Assembly: GCF_006539725.1 (NCBI RefSeq)
Contig: NZ_BJNO01000009.1
Span: 1 to 64,000 of the forward strand
Length of the DNA: 64,000 bases
From: Klebsiella terrigena
Lineage (GTDB): Bacteria > Pseudomonadota > Gammaproteobacteria > Enterobacterales > Enterobacteriaceae
Direction: 5' to 3'
Below the pieces are notes generated by a model. That model saw only the letters and a list, made by a program, of their open reading frames with translations. It did not search any database and was not told the DNA's origin. The position numbers and the translations under genes were made by a program. This document shows, piece by piece, positions 34,903 to 44,169 of this stretch (position 1 is the stretch's first letter; every line of letters starts with the position of its first letter).

Positions 34903-35543
34903 AGTAGTTCAGGTATACGATTAAGTTCTAGTGCAGCACGATGCTGACGTTTAGCTGTGGCGACCGCTCCAGTTATCTCTTGTGCGGGGTTGTAATCGAT
35001 TAAACCGCTCTGCACGGCAAATCGCATAATTGCTGTTGTTCGTTGTTGTAGACGCGCTGCCACCTCAAGACGTCCAGACATCTCTACGGCTTTGATGGGA
35101 ATAAGTAAATCTCTGGTTTTTAACTCAGCGATATTCCGCTTACCAATCGTATCGAACAGATTATCTTCCAGACTTTTAAGAACACGAGCACTATGCGACT
35201 CAGACCACTTTTGATTGCTAGCGTGCCAGTCTCTGGCAACAGATTCAAATATGATGACCTCTTTAGCCTGTTCTTCTTTTACTGCACGCTTATGCTCACG
35301 AGGATCGACACCGGCAGCAACAAGCCTCCTGGCCTCTTCCCTTTTTTGACGAGCATCAGCCAGTGACGTTTCGGGATAAACACCAAAAGCCATCAGGTGT
35401 TGTTTACCGCCAAAGCGGAAACGAAAGCGCCAGTATTTGGAGCCGTTAGGGTGTATCAGCAAAAACATGCCGTCGCCATCGACGAGCGAGTATTCCTTTG
35501 CCTCAGGTTTTGCAGAACGCACCTTGGTATCAGTCAGGGCCAT
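34707..35543 (-). pseudogene. P4-type tyrosine integrase, C-terminal catalytic half missing
   Basis: It begins MALTDTKVRSAKPEAKEYSL, the typical start of P4-family island integrases, with the arm-binding domain (SKYWRFRFRFGGK, FGVYPETSLADARQKREEAR) and core-binding domain. The match continues through FIRSSELRFARWSEVDFETAMWTI, which includes the first catalytic Arg, then breaks at about 34764. The last 18 codons read antisense through abiEii. The RxxH box and nucleophilic Tyr of a complete protein (about 400 residues) are absent. It lies beside leuX, the usual target of such enzymes, so a site-specific island once inserted here and can no longer excise by itself. Confidence 0.85.
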
Positions 35544-35568
35544 GATGGTATTCCTTCCATATGCTGCC

Positions 35569-35620
35569 GTGAGTATATAAGCATTATCGAACCAGCATAT
35601 ATACTCGGTTCTATACTCAC
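35569..35620. repeat. Three GAGTATA-type sites upstream of the integrase gene
   Basis: GTGAGTATA (35569-35577) is repeated inverted as TATACTCAC (35612-35620), and GAGTATATA (35571-35579) also pairs with TATATACTC (35598-35606). The cluster lies just upstream of the integrase start. It could be integrase arm-type sites or an operator of the int promoter. Confidence 0.5.
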
Positions 35621-35705
35621 AAGCATGTTGATGTGGGGTAACTCAGATTGACGTCGGTTGACTGAAAAGCGGGGCAAAGCCTTGCGGATACTGGATTTCA
35701 GGCAC

Positions 35706-35730
35706 AAAAAAAGACGTCCGTTGACGTCTA
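35706..35730 (-). terminator. Terminator downstream of leuX
   Basis: On the minus strand a 7-bp stem AGACGTC/GACGTCT (35712-35718 and 35723-35729) is followed by a run of T residues, 13 bases after the tRNA 3' end. Confidence 0.85.
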
Positions 35731-35742
35731 TTGATGTTCCGA

Positions 35743-35827
35743 TGGTGCCGAAGGCCGGACTCGAACCGGCACGTATTTCTACGGTTGATTTTGAATCAAC
35801 TGCGTCTACCGATTTCGCCACTCCGGC
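35743..35827 (-). tRNA. leuX: tRNA-Leu (anticodon CAA)
   Basis: The minus strand gives an 85-base type II tRNA. The acceptor arm is GCCGGAG/CTTCGGC, the anticodon loop is TTCAAAA (anticodon CAA) in the stem TTGA/TCAA, the T arm is GTGCCGGTTCGAGTCCGGC, and the 3' ACCA is encoded. It is nearly identical to E. coli leuX, a well-known integration site for islands, which agrees with the P4-type integrase 200 bases downstream. Confidence 0.97.
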
Positions 35828-36108
35828 ACAGAAGGGATACGGAAACGTTGTGGATTATACCTGTCGTTGGCTGCCATGCAAGCAACAGCGTATGCCGGCG
35901 ACGCTAAGTGTCGAAAAAAACAGCGTAACCCGCCTTATGCCGCGCTAACCCGCGCGCTCCCCTGCTCTCTCAGACCTTTATCTCCGAACCTGCTCGCAAA
36001 AACCTGCAAACGCTTCAGGGCGGTTTACATTTTCAGCCATTTGTTATCAGATCCTGTTATTGGTTCGCGTAATAACGCCGATACTTTCCCAATAACAGGG
36101 TGCCCGCT

Positions 36109-37122
36109 ATGCGTTTCTATCAGATCGAACCCACGCTGGAGAACTACTGGCGCGGCATTATTCTGTTTGGCAAGAACGTCGCCTCCTACAAGTTCGCGCT
36201 GGCCCACGCCCTGTACGACGTCCGCCGCGACGGCAGCGACCTGATCCTGCTCGAAGACCTGGCGCTGCCCTTCAGCCAGCATCTGTGCCGCCATCTGCAG
36301 CAGGCGCCGAAGCAGATCACCTCCGCCAGAAGCCAGTTCCTTAATACCTGCGACAGCTTTAACCGCCGGGAGATAAACCAGGATCGGCTCACCGCCGCCA
36401 CGGTGAAGCTCGGCTTTAGCGTGGTGCTGGATAAGTTTCACAACGTCAATCAGGGCGAAATCGATACGCGCTTTTTTATCGACGAGCGCAAGACGCATAA
36501 GGGCATCCGCCTGACCGACAGCTTTTACCAGCTGACCGAGCGCCAGCAGTACCCGAACCTGATCCATGAAACCGAGGCCCGCTGGCGGCTGGTCGAGCAG
36601 GCGTGGGCGATGAACGTCTCCCGCAGCCTAATCGCCATCGAGTACGATGCGGCCGAACAGCAGCTATTCAGCACCAGCAATGCCCGTCGGGTAGCCATCT
36701 CCAGCTGTCGCGACAGCCTCAACGGCTACCAAAAAGGACGATGCTTCTACTGCTACGCGCCGGTTAGCCTCGATAGCGGCGACGAGAATCTGGCCGACGT
36801 CGACCACTTTATCCCATGGAGCGCCCGTCATGAGGTGGGCAATATCAACGGCGTCTGGAATCTGGTCCTCGCCTGCCGGAGCTGCAACCGCGGCGAACGG
36901 GGCAAGTTTATGCGGGTGCCGTCGCAAAAATTACTCTACCGGTTGCGCGACAGGAACGAATATTTTATTACCAGCCACCTGCCGCTGCGCGAAACGCTCA
37001 TCCGCCAGACCGGGAGCACGCCGGCGCGCAGGCATGATTTTTTAAACAACGCCTGGAATACCGCGCGTATTACGCTGCTTCATGAATGGGAGCCCCAGGC
37101 CGCCGGGCCGGATATCTTCTGA
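36109..37122 (+). CDS. HNH endonuclease-domain protein, paired with a methyltransferase
   Basis: A 337-residue protein with a helical N-terminal half (about 1-205) I do not recognise and a C-terminal HNH nuclease. The HNH module has CFYCYAPVSL, the catalytic ADVDHFIPWSA, an Asn in NGVWNLVLACRSCNRG and the second zinc pair in that same stretch. CAGGG supports the ATG at 36109 rather than the GTG at 36100. Its TGA overlaps the ATG of the methyltransferase (TGATG), so the two are co-translated. A defence role is plausible next to leuX, where accessory defence genes collect, but is not shown. Confidence 0.82.
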   Translation: MRFYQIEPTLENYWRGIILFGKNVASYKFALAHALYDVRRDGSDLILLEDLALPFSQHLCRHLQQAPKQITSARSQFLNTCDSFNRREINQDRLTAATVKLGFSVVLDKFHNVNQGEIDTRFFIDERKTHKGIRLTDSFYQLTERQQYPNLIHETEARWRLVEQAWAMNVSRSLIAIEYDAAEQQLFSTSNARRVAISSCRDSLNGYQKGRCFYCYAPVSLDSGDENLADVDHFIPWSARHEVGNINGVWNLVLACRSCNRGERGKFMRVPSQKLLYRLRDRNEYFITSHLPLRETLIRQTGSTPARRHDFLNNAWNTARITLLHEWEPQAAGPDIF

Positions 37123-37700
37123 TGACCATCAACTACTACCAACACAACGCCGACAGCTTTTTTACCGCCACCGTCGCTGTCGATATGTCCTCCCTGTACG
37201 CCCCCTTCGTTGAGGCGCTAACGCCGCCGGAGCTGATCCTCGATGCTGGCTGCGGTTCCGGGCGCGATGCGAAAGCTTTCGCCGAGATGGGCTATCGGGT
37301 TGAGGCCTTTGACGCCTCCTCAGAAATGGTGGCGCGGGCGGCGCGCTACAGCGGGCTGCCGGTCCGCCAGCGCAGCTTTACCGACATCAGCGAAACCGCG
37401 CGCTACGATGGGATCTGGTGCTGCGCATCGCTGCTGCACGTGCCTGGCGATGAGCTTCCCGGCGTGATGCAGCGGCTGGCGACGGCGCTTAAACCCGGCG
37501 GCGTCTGGTACGTCTCGTTTAAATACGGGACCGGCGAGCGCGAAAAAGAGGGGCGACGTTTTACCGACCTCGATGAAGCGGGCCTCACGGCGCTGGTCGC
37601 CGCTCTGCTGGATATCGACATCACGCGGATGTGGCAAACCCTGGATAAGCGCCCGGAACGCAGCGAAACCTGGCTGAATGCGCTGCTGCTGAAGGCCTGA
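37122..37700 (+). CDS. SAM-dependent methyltransferase paired with the HNH protein
   Basis: A 192-residue class I methyltransferase. Motif I is ILDAGCGSGRDAKAFAEMGY, followed by the acidic VEAFDASSEM, motif III-like RYDGIWCCASLLHVP, and KPGGVWYVSFKYG. This is the TehB/UbiE-like soluble type; the NPPY/DPPY motif of DNA adenine or cytosine-N4 enzymes is absent, as is the PCQ motif of cytosine-C5 enzymes. A small-molecule, nucleotide or protein substrate is therefore more likely than DNA. The start overlaps the HNH stop by one base. A GC-rich 147-base gap separates it from ahr. Confidence 0.83.
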   Translation: MTINYYQHNADSFFTATVAVDMSSLYAPFVEALTPPELILDAGCGSGRDAKAFAEMGYRVEAFDASSEMVARAARYSGLPVRQRSFTDISETARYDGIWCCASLLHVPGDELPGVMQRLATALKPGGVWYVSFKYGTGEREKEGRRFTDLDEAGLTALVAALLDIDITRMWQTLDKRPERSETWLNALLLKA

Positions 37701-37847
37701 GCCTGGTCTCCCTTCCCCTCGCCGCCGGGGGGAACCCTGGCCGCTCTTCGTTTCTCGCCCCTCCCCCCACACCTCCTTCTGCCAAGCGGCGCCACCCCCA
37801 ATGCTCTACACTTCCTTCTTATCTACGCCAAACCCAAGGAAACCGTC

Positions 37848-38867
37848 ATGAGCATAATTAAAAGCTACGCCGCCAAAGAAGCGGGCGCCGATCTGTCACT
37901 GTGGGAATACGACGCCGGTGAACTCCGGCCGGAAGATGTCGAGGTCCAGGTAGAGTACTGCGGCATCTGCCACTCGGACCTGTCGATGATCGACAACGAA
38001 TGGGGCATGTCGAGCTACCCGCTGGTTGCCGGGCATGAAATCATTGGCCGCGTCGCGGCGCTGGGCAGTGCGGCGCAGGAGAAAGGGCTGAAGGTCGGTC
38101 AGAAGGTCGGCATCGGCTGGACGGCGCGCAGCTGCGGACACTGCGACGCCTGTATCAGCGGCAACCAGATCAACTGCCTGGAAGGCTCGGTGCCGACCAT
38201 CATCAACCGCGGCGGCTTTGCCGATAAGCTGCGCGCCGACTGGCAGTGGGTGATCCCGCTGCCAGAAAGCATCGATATCGAATCCGCCGGCCCGATGCTC
38301 TGCGGCGGCATCACCGTCTTTAAACCGCTGCTGATGCATCACGTCACCGCCACCAGCCGCGTCGGCGTCATCGGCATCGGCGGCCTCGGCCACATCGCCA
38401 TCAAGCTGCTGCGCGCGATGGGCGCGGAGGTCACCGCCTTCAGCTCCAACCCGGCAAAAGAGCCGGAAGTGCTGGCGATGGGCGCCGATCGCGTAGTCAA
38501 CAGCCGCGATCCTGAAGCCTTAAAAGCGCTGGCCGGTCAGTTCGACCTGATCATCAACACCGTGGCGGTGGATCTCGAATGGCAGCCGTACTTCGAAGCG
38601 CTCTCCTGGGGCGGCAACTTCCACACCGTCGGCGCGGTGATGAAGCCGTTCCCGGTTCCCGCCTTCACCCTGATCGGCGGCGACCGCAGCATCTCCGGTT
38701 CGGCGACCGGCAACCCGTCCGAGCTGCGCAAGCTGATGAAGTTCGCCGGACGCAGCAAAGTGGCGCCAACCACCGAGCTGTTCCCGATGTCGCAAATCAA
38801 CGAAGCGCTCAAGCACGTGCGCGAAGGCAAGGCCCGCTATCGGGTAGTGCTGAAAGCCGACTTCTGA
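37848..38867 (+). CDS. ahr: NADPH-dependent zinc aldehyde reductase Ahr (YjgB)
   Basis: A 339-residue medium-chain zinc alcohol dehydrogenase that reduces a wide range of aldehydes to alcohols in the cytoplasm. It has the catalytic zinc ligands in [11 protein letters not shown] and AGHEIIG, the structural zinc cluster [16 protein letters not shown], and the Rossmann [13 protein letters not shown]. Nearly identical to E. coli Ahr throughout, ending [22 protein letters not shown] precedes the ATG. The ahr-leuX neighbourhood is also that of E. coli, so this end of the locus is core genome. Confidence 0.95.
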   Translation: MSIIKSYAAKEAGADLSLWEYDAGELRPEDVEVQVEYCGICHSDLSMIDNEWGMSSYPLVAGHEIIGRVAALGSAAQEKGLKVGQKVGIGWTARSCGHCDACISGNQINCLEGSVPTIINRGGFADKLRADWQWVIPLPESIDIESAGPMLCGGITVFKPLLMHHVTATSRVGVIGIGGLGHIAIKLLRAMGAEVTAFSSNPAKEPEVLAMGADRVVNSRDPEALKALAGQFDLIINTVAVDLEWQPYFEALSWGGNFHTVGAVMKPFPVPAFTLIGGDRSISGSATGNPSELRKLMKFAGRSKVAPTTELFPMSQINEALKHVREGKARYRVVLKADF

Positions 38868-38878
38868 CGATCTCCGCC

Positions 38879-38910
38879 GCGCTCAGGCCGCATGTACGCT
38901 GCCTGAGCGC
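38879..38910. terminator. Strong hairpin after ahr
   Basis: A perfect 10-bp inverted repeat GCGCTCAGGC/GCCTGAGCGC with a 12-base loop starts 12 bases after the ahr stop. No T-tract follows, so termination strength is uncertain. Confidence 0.5.
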
Positions 38911-38961
38911 CGGTGTGTAACCTCTCCGCCGGGCGGCCCGTCTGCCCGGCAGCTGCGCCCC

Positions 38962-38993
38962 CGGTCATTAAATAGTCATCTTCCCGCCATACT
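38962..38993 (+). promoter_or_regulatory. Candidate Pho box and -10 of the gpdQ transporter operon
   Basis: CGGTCAT-TAAA-TAGTCAT (38962-38979) has the two 7-base half-sites and AT-rich 4-base spacer of a PhoB box (consensus CTGTCAT-N4-CTGTCAT). A -10 like CATACT (38988-38993) follows at the distance seen when PhoB replaces a -35. It points at the permease gene at 39055. This suggests phosphate-starvation control. Confidence 0.6.
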
Positions 38994-39054
38994 TTTGCAG
39001 TCAAAGCTTCTCACAATCCGTGCTTCGACAATGCCCGATTGAGACGTCGCCGTT

Positions 39055-39927
39055 ATGAGAAAAAGCTGGCTCCCCTGGCTGATACTGTCACCTTCGCTGC
39101 TGTTTTTACTGCTCTTTACCTGGTTCCCGCTGGGGCGATCGGTCTACGACAGCCTGTTCGATACCCGGATGGTCAGCGACGGCGCGCAGTTCGTCGGCCT
39201 CGATAACTTCACCCGCCTGTTCGCCGATAGCGTCTTCTGGCAGTCGCTGGTCAACAACCTGCTCTATATCCTGCTGACGGTGGTGCCCGGCGTGACGCTG
39301 GCCCTGCTGCTGGCGGTGGCGCTGAGCGAAAATCACCGCGTCAACCGCTGGCTGCGCACCGCCTTCTTCTTCCCGATGATTATCCCGATGGTCAGCGCCG
39401 CCGCGCTGTGGCTGTTTATCTTTATGCCCGGCCTCGGCCTGCTCGACCACTATCTGGCGAAGATCGTCGGCCCGATGAACAACAACTGGCTGGGGCGCAG
39501 CAACACCGCCCTGCTGGCGCTGGCGCTGATCGGGGTGTGGAAGTTTGCCGGCTACTACATGCTGTTTTTCCTCGCCGGCCTGCAGAGCATCCCGGCCTCG
39601 GCCCGCGAAGCGGCGATTATGGAAGGCGCCACCCGCAGCCAGGTGTTCTTTAAGGTCACCCTGCCGCTACTGCGCCCGACTCTCAGCTTCGTCATCACCA
39701 CGGCGCTGATCTACTCCATTACCCAGATTGACCACGTGGCGGTGATGACCCGCGGCGGGCCGGACAACGCCACCACCGTCCTGCTCTACTACATCCAGAA
39801 CCTGGCGTGGGATACCCACGACCTCGGCAAAGCCTCCGCCGCCACCTTCCTGACGCTGGCCGGGCTGTTCGCCTTCTCGCTGCTTAACCTCAGACTACTG
39901 GAGAAAGGAGCCCACCATGAGCGCTGA
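39055..39927 (+). CDS. ABC sugar-phosphate importer permease (UgpA-like)
   Basis: A 290-residue inner-membrane permease of the MalF/UgpA type with six helices. The N-terminal helix is LPWLILSPSLLFLLLFTWFP, and the ATPase-contacting EAA loop is SAREAAIMEGATRSQVFFKVTLPLLRP. The C-terminal EKGAHHER overlaps the start of the second permease by 11 bases. First gene of a five-gene operon (permease, permease, gpdQ, ATPase, binding protein). Glycerophosphodiester or glycerol-3-phosphate uptake is inferred from gpdQ and the Ugp resemblance. Confidence 0.88.
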   Translation: MRKSWLPWLILSPSLLFLLLFTWFPLGRSVYDSLFDTRMVSDGAQFVGLDNFTRLFADSVFWQSLVNNLLYILLTVVPGVTLALLLAVALSENHRVNRWLRTAFFFPMIIPMVSAAALWLFIFMPGLGLLDHYLAKIVGPMNNNWLGRSNTALLALALIGVWKFAGYYMLFFLAGLQSIPASAREAAIMEGATRSQVFFKVTLPLLRPTLSFVITTALIYSITQIDHVAVMTRGGPDNATTVLLYYIQNLAWDTHDLGKASAATFLTLAGLFAFSLLNLRLLEKGAHHER

Positions 39928-40804
39928 AATCTCGCCGCTGGCCGTGCGCTCACCGGCCGCATCGCGCCCGCTGTGGCTGCGCCTGCGTCGTTCGCAGCCC
40001 TTCACCCTCAGCGTGCTGATGTGCTGCCTGGCGCTGCTGTGGGTGAGCCCGTTTATCTGGATGCTGGCAACCTCGTTCAGCGCCACCACCTTCGGCGAGG
40101 ATATGGCCTCGCTGCTGCCCAGGCTGCCGCTGACCCTCGATAACTTCCGCGACGCCTGGGCCAGCGCCGACTGGCTGAGCCTCTATGCCAACACCCTTAT
40201 CTTCACCTTCGGCACCTTCTTCGTGCAGCTGCTGACCATCACCACCGCCGGCTACGTCTTCGCCTGCCACGAGTTCCGCGGCAAGCAGACCCTGTTCCTG
40301 CTGTTCCTGGTGCAGCTGATGATCATGCCGGTGGTGATGATGGTGCCGAACATGCTGACCCTTAAAACCTTCGGCCTGCTCAACACCCTCACCGGGGTGA
40401 TGATGCCCTACTTCACCTCGGCGTTCGGCGTGTTCCTGATGCGCCAGGCGTTCCTCGCCATCCCCAAAGAGCTGGAGGAGGCGGCGCTGATGGAGGGCTG
40501 CCGCTGGTGGCAGGTGCTGTTCCGCGTGCTGCTGCCGATGTCCTGGCCATCGGTGCTGGCCTTCGCCACCGTCAGCATTACCTACCACTGGAACGAATAC
40601 CTGTGGCCGCTGATGATGCTCAACGATCCCGATAAGCAGGTGCTGACCGTGGGGCTGGTCTCTTTCGCCATGGGCGCCGAATCCGGCGGCCAGTGGGGCA
40701 CCATCGGCGCCGGGACGCTGATGGTCTGCCTGCCGCTGATGCTGGCGTTCATCCTTTTCCAGAAACAGTTCCTGCGAAGCTTCGGCTTCTCCGGGATCAA
40801 ATAA
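39917..40804 (+). CDS. ABC sugar-phosphate importer permease (UgpE-like)
   Basis: The second permease, 295 residues and MalG/UgpE type. Its N-terminus is a longer cytoplasmic stretch (about 1-28) before the first helix [21 protein letters not shown]. The EAA loop reads [27 protein letters not shown] and the C-terminus is [21 protein letters not shown] lies seven bases before the ATG, inside the upstream permease gene. It pairs with the product of 39055-39927 as a heterodimer. Confidence 0.88.
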   Translation: MSAEISPLAVRSPAASRPLWLRLRRSQPFTLSVLMCCLALLWVSPFIWMLATSFSATTFGEDMASLLPRLPLTLDNFRDAWASADWLSLYANTLIFTFGTFFVQLLTITTAGYVFACHEFRGKQTLFLLFLVQLMIMPVVMMVPNMLTLKTFGLLNTLTGVMMPYFTSAFGVFLMRQAFLAIPKELEEAALMEGCRWWQVLFRVLLPMSWPSVLAFATVSITYHWNEYLWPLMMLNDPDKQVLTVGLVSFAMGAESGGQWGTIGAGTLMVCLPLMLAFILFQKQFLRSFGFSGIK

Positions 40805-40814
40805 GGAGTTATTG

Positions 40815-41639
40815 ATGCTGTTAGCGCAAATTTCCGATACCCACTTCCGCAGCCACGGCCAGAAGCTGTACGGTTTTATCGACGTTAATGCCGCCAACGC
40901 CGACGTGGTTTCCCAGCTCAACGCCCTGCAGGAGCGTCCGGACGCGGTGGTGATCAGCGGCGATATCGTCAACTGCGGTCGCCCGGAGGAGTACGAGGCG
41001 GCCCGCCAGATCCTCAGCGGCCTGAACTATCCGCTGTATCTCATTCCCGGCAACCACGACGACAAAGCGCTGTTTCTCGAATACCTGCATCCGCTGTGCC
41101 CGCAGCTCGGCAGCGACCCGCAGAACATGCGCTACGCGGTGGACGATTTTGCCACCCGCCTGCTGTTTATCGACTCCAGCCGCGACGGCACCTCCAGCGG
41201 CTGGCTGACCGATGAAACCATTAAATGGCTGGAAGCCCAGCTGTTCGACGGCGGCGACAAGCCGGCGACGGTGTTTATGCACCATCCACCGCTGCCGCTG
41301 GGTAACGCCCAGATGGACCCCATCGCCTGTGAAAACGGCTATCGCCTGCTGGCGCTGGTGGAGCGCTTCCCGTCGCTGACGCGCATTTTCTGCGGCCATA
41401 ACCATAGCCTGACGATGACCCAGCACCGCCAGGCGATTATCTCCACCGTGCCGGGAACCGTCCATCAGGTGCCCTATTTCCACGAAGATACCCGCCCGTA
41501 CTACGACCTGTCGCCGGCCTCCTGCCTGATGCATCGCCAGGTGGGCGAGCAGTGGGTGAGCTACCAGCACTCGCTGGCGCACTATGCCGGGCCGTGGCTG
41601 TATGACGAAAACATCAGCTGCCCGACGCAAGAGCGCTAA
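40815..41639 (+). CDS. gpdQ: Glycerophosphodiesterase GpdQ (binuclear metallophosphodiesterase)
   Basis: A 274-residue cytoplasmic enzyme that hydrolyses glycerophosphodiesters, and in the known K. aerogenes protein also other phospho-di/monoesters and organophosphates. The metal ligands are all visible: Asp8 and His10 (ISDTHF), Asp50 (SGDIVN), Asn80 (PGNHDD), the His in MHHPPLP, and the two His in CGHNHSLT. It matches the K. aerogenes GpdQ I remember in length and almost throughout. AAGGAG before the ATG at 40815 rules out the TTG one codon earlier. Lying between importer genes, it presumably cleaves the imported diester to glycerol-3-phosphate plus alcohol. Confidence 0.94.
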   Translation: MLLAQISDTHFRSHGQKLYGFIDVNAANADVVSQLNALQERPDAVVISGDIVNCGRPEEYEAARQILSGLNYPLYLIPGNHDDKALFLEYLHPLCPQLGSDPQNMRYAVDDFATRLLFIDSSRDGTSSGWLTDETIKWLEAQLFDGGDKPATVFMHHPPLPLGNAQMDPIACENGYRLLALVERFPSLTRIFCGHNHSLTMTQHRQAIISTVPGTVHQVPYFHEDTRPYYDLSPASCLMHRQVGEQWVSYQHSLAHYAGPWLYDENISCPTQER

Positions 41640-41644
41640 TCACG

Positions 41645-42730
41645 ATGCTGAGTCTGCAAAATATCACCAAACGCTTCGACGGCAAGCCGGCCCTCAGTGC
41701 CCTGTCGCTGGATATTCACGAAGGCGAGTTCGTGGTGCTGGTCGGCCCCTCCGGCTGCGGCAAAAGCACCCTGCTGCGCCTGCTGGCCGGGCTCGATCGG
41801 GTCAGCGACGGTGAAATCTGGCTCCACGAGCAGAACATCACCGATATGTCGCCGCGCGAGCGCAACTTCGCGATGATCTTCCAGAACTACGCCCTGTTTC
41901 CGCATCTGTCGGTGCGCGACAACATCACCTTCGGCATGAAGGTGCGTAAAGAGGAGAAGGCCAGCTGGCAGCCGCGGGTGGATAACGTCGCGCAGATGCT
42001 GCAGCTGGACGCCCTGCTGGATCGCAAGCCGGCGAAGCTCTCCGGCGGCCAGCGCCAGCGGGTGGCGATGGCCCGCGCCATCGTGCGCAATCCGCGCCTG
42101 TTCCTGATGGATGAGCCGCTCTCCAACCTCGACGCCCGCCTGCGCAGCGAGGTGCGCGACAGCATTATGAACCTCCACCAGCAGCTGAAAACCAGCACCG
42201 TGTACGTCACCCACGACCAGACCGAGGCGATGTCGATGGCCGACCGCATTGTGGTGATGAACGCCGGCCACGTGCAGCAGGTCGGGCGCCCGGAGCACCT
42301 CTACGCCCACCCGGCCAACCTCTTCGTCGCCGGGTTTATCGGCTCTCCGGCGATGAACCTGCTGTCGCTGCCCTGCGCCGACGGCGAGGTGCGGCTCGGC
42401 GAGCTGCGCCATCCGCTGCCGCCGGGCTATCGCGACGAGTCCCGCGTCTGGCTAGGCCTTCGCCCGGAACACATCAGCGATCGCGTGGAGGAGGGCCACC
42501 TGCGCCTCTGTGCCACCGTCCTGCAACGAGAGCTGATGGGGGCCGATTACCTGCTCCACGTCAGCACCCCCATCGGCACCCTGCGCTTTAGCCGCCGCCA
42601 TCGCGGCGCGGTGCCGGAGAAAGGCGATTCGCTGATCCTCGGCTTCTCGCCCGGGGATATTCATCTTTTTCATGCTGAGAAACAGCATAATTTAGCGCCC
42701 GCTCATCAGGCGCTTACTCCAGGAGATTGA
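41645..42730 (+). CDS. ABC importer ATPase (UgpC/MalK-like)
   Basis: A 361-residue ATPase that powers the two permeases. Walker A is GPSGCGKSTLLRLLAG, the Q-loop MIFQNYALFPH, the signature LSGGQRQRVAMARA, Walker B FLMDEPLSNLD and the switch His in YVTHDQTEAM. A C-terminal TOBE-type regulatory domain (about 235-360) is present. The start is five bases after gpdQ. The TGA precedes the binding-protein ATG at 42733 by two bases. Confidence 0.9.
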   Translation: MLSLQNITKRFDGKPALSALSLDIHEGEFVVLVGPSGCGKSTLLRLLAGLDRVSDGEIWLHEQNITDMSPRERNFAMIFQNYALFPHLSVRDNITFGMKVRKEEKASWQPRVDNVAQMLQLDALLDRKPAKLSGGQRQRVAMARAIVRNPRLFLMDEPLSNLDARLRSEVRDSIMNLHQQLKTSTVYVTHDQTEAMSMADRIVVMNAGHVQQVGRPEHLYAHPANLFVAGFIGSPAMNLLSLPCADGEVRLGELRHPLPPGYRDESRVWLGLRPEHISDRVEEGHLRLCATVLQRELMGADYLLHVSTPIGTLRFSRRHRGAVPEKGDSLILGFSPGDIHLFHAEKQHNLAPAHQALTPGD

Positions 42731-42732
42731 CC

Positions 42733-44037
42733 ATGCTTAAAACTCTGACAGCGGTCGGGCTGTCGCTCGCGCTAAGCGGCGCAGCGCTGGCGAAAGAGAA
42801 GATCGATTTCATGTTTCCGGCGCCGGTAGACGGCAAGCTGACCATGGAGATGACCCGCGTCATCAAGGCCTTTAACGACTCGCAGCAGGACGTCGAAGTG
42901 CGCGGGGTCTTTACCGGCAACTACGACACCACCAAGATCAAAGCCGAGTCGGCGCAGAAGGCCGGGCAGCCGCCGGCGCTGGTGATCATGTCCGCCAACT
43001 TCACCACCGACCTCGCGCTCAAGGATGAGATCCTGCCGATGGACGAGCTGTTCAAATACGGCGACCAGAAGGCCGGAGATTTCCTGGTCAAAGAGTTCTG
43101 GCCGGCGATGCACAAAAACGCCCAGGTGATGGGCACCACTTACGCCATTCCGTTCCATAACTCGACGCCGATCCTCTACTACAACAAAACCCTGTTCGAG
43201 CAGGCCGGGATCAAGCAGCCGCCGCAGACCTGGGCCGAACTGCTGGCGGATGCCAAAAAGCTGACCGACGAGAGCAAAGGCCAGTGGGGCATTATGCTGC
43301 CGTCCACCAACGACGACTACGGCGGCTGGATCTTCTCGGCGCTGGTGCGCGCCAACGGCGGGAAGTACTTTAACGAAGACTATCCTGGCGAAGTCTATTA
43401 CAACGCCCCGACCACCATCGGCGCCCTGCGCTTCTGGCAGAACCTGGTCTATCAGGACAAGGTGATGCCCTCCGGCGTGCTGAACTCGAAGCAGATCAGC
43501 GCGTCGTTCTTCTCCGGCAAGCTCGGGATGGCGATGCTGAGCACCGGCGCGCTGGGCTTTATGCGCGAGAACAGCAAAGACTTCGAGCTCGGCGTGGCGA
43601 TGCTGCCGGCCAAAGAGCAGCGCGCGGTACCGATAGGCGGCGCCAGCCTGGTGAGCTTTAAAGGCATTTCCGACGCGCAGAAAAAGGCGGCCTACCAGTT
43701 CCTCACTTACCTCGTCAGCCCGCAGGTCAACGGCGAGTGGAGCCGCTTCACCGGCTACTTCTCCCCGCGTAAAGCGGCCTACGATACGCCGGAAATGAAG
43801 GCCTATCTGCAGCAGGACCCGCGCGCGGCCATCGCCCTGGAGCAGTTGAAATACGCCCATCCGTGGTACTCCACCTGGGAGACCGTCGCGGTACGCAAGG
43901 CGATGGAGAACCAGCTGGCGGCGGTGGTCAACGATGCGAAGGTCACCCCGGAAGCGGCGGTCGAGGCCGCGCAGAAAGAGGCCGATGCCCTGATGAAGCC
44001 CTACGTGGATAAAACCGCGCTCGCCGAGATAAAGTAA
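42733..44037 (+). CDS. ABC importer periplasmic substrate-binding protein (UgpB-like)
   Basis: A 434-residue periplasmic receptor. It has a signal peptide ending SGAALAKEK and a mature solute-binding protein family 1 fold with IDFMFPAPVDGKLT, IPFHNSTPILYYNKTLFEQAG, VPIGGASL and the SGYFSP-like GYFSPRKAAYD segment also seen in UgpB. AGGAG seven bases upstream favours the ATG at 42733 over TTG at 42727. Placement of the receptor gene last in the operon is unusual but leaves it before a terminator. The ligand is probably a glycerophosphodiester. Confidence 0.88.
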   Translation: MLKTLTAVGLSLALSGAALAKEKIDFMFPAPVDGKLTMEMTRVIKAFNDSQQDVEVRGVFTGNYDTTKIKAESAQKAGQPPALVIMSANFTTDLALKDEILPMDELFKYGDQKAGDFLVKEFWPAMHKNAQVMGTTYAIPFHNSTPILYYNKTLFEQAGIKQPPQTWAELLADAKKLTDESKGQWGIMLPSTNDDYGGWIFSALVRANGGKYFNEDYPGEVYYNAPTTIGALRFWQNLVYQDKVMPSGVLNSKQISASFFSGKLGMAMLSTGALGFMRENSKDFELGVAMLPAKEQRAVPIGGASLVSFKGISDAQKKAAYQFLTYLVSPQVNGEWSRFTGYFSPRKAAYDTPEMKAYLQQDPRAAIALEQLKYAHPWYSTWETVAVRKAMENQLAAVVNDAKVTPEAAVEAAQKEADALMKPYVDKTALAEIK

Positions 44038-44044
44038 ACCCCCG

Positions 44045-44096
44045 CCTCGTCGCCCGCCCGGTCGCACCGCGCCGAGCGGGGCGACGAGGAGTTTTC
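44045..44096 (+). terminator. Terminator of the gpdQ transporter operon
   Basis: An 11-bp stem CCTCGTCGCCC/GGGCGACGAGG (44045-44055, 44079-44089) with a GC-rich loop is followed by AG and TTTT. Confidence 0.7.
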
Positions 44097-44169
44097 ACCC
44101 CAGCCGTTTGATTTTTCAGCGTAAAAAAGGTACTTTTTCACCCTCTCCCCGCGCGAATGGTCGTACATA

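Noticed and set aside
36109-37700. Classical type II restriction-modification system
   Set aside because: The methyltransferase lacks the catalytic motifs of DNA methylases.
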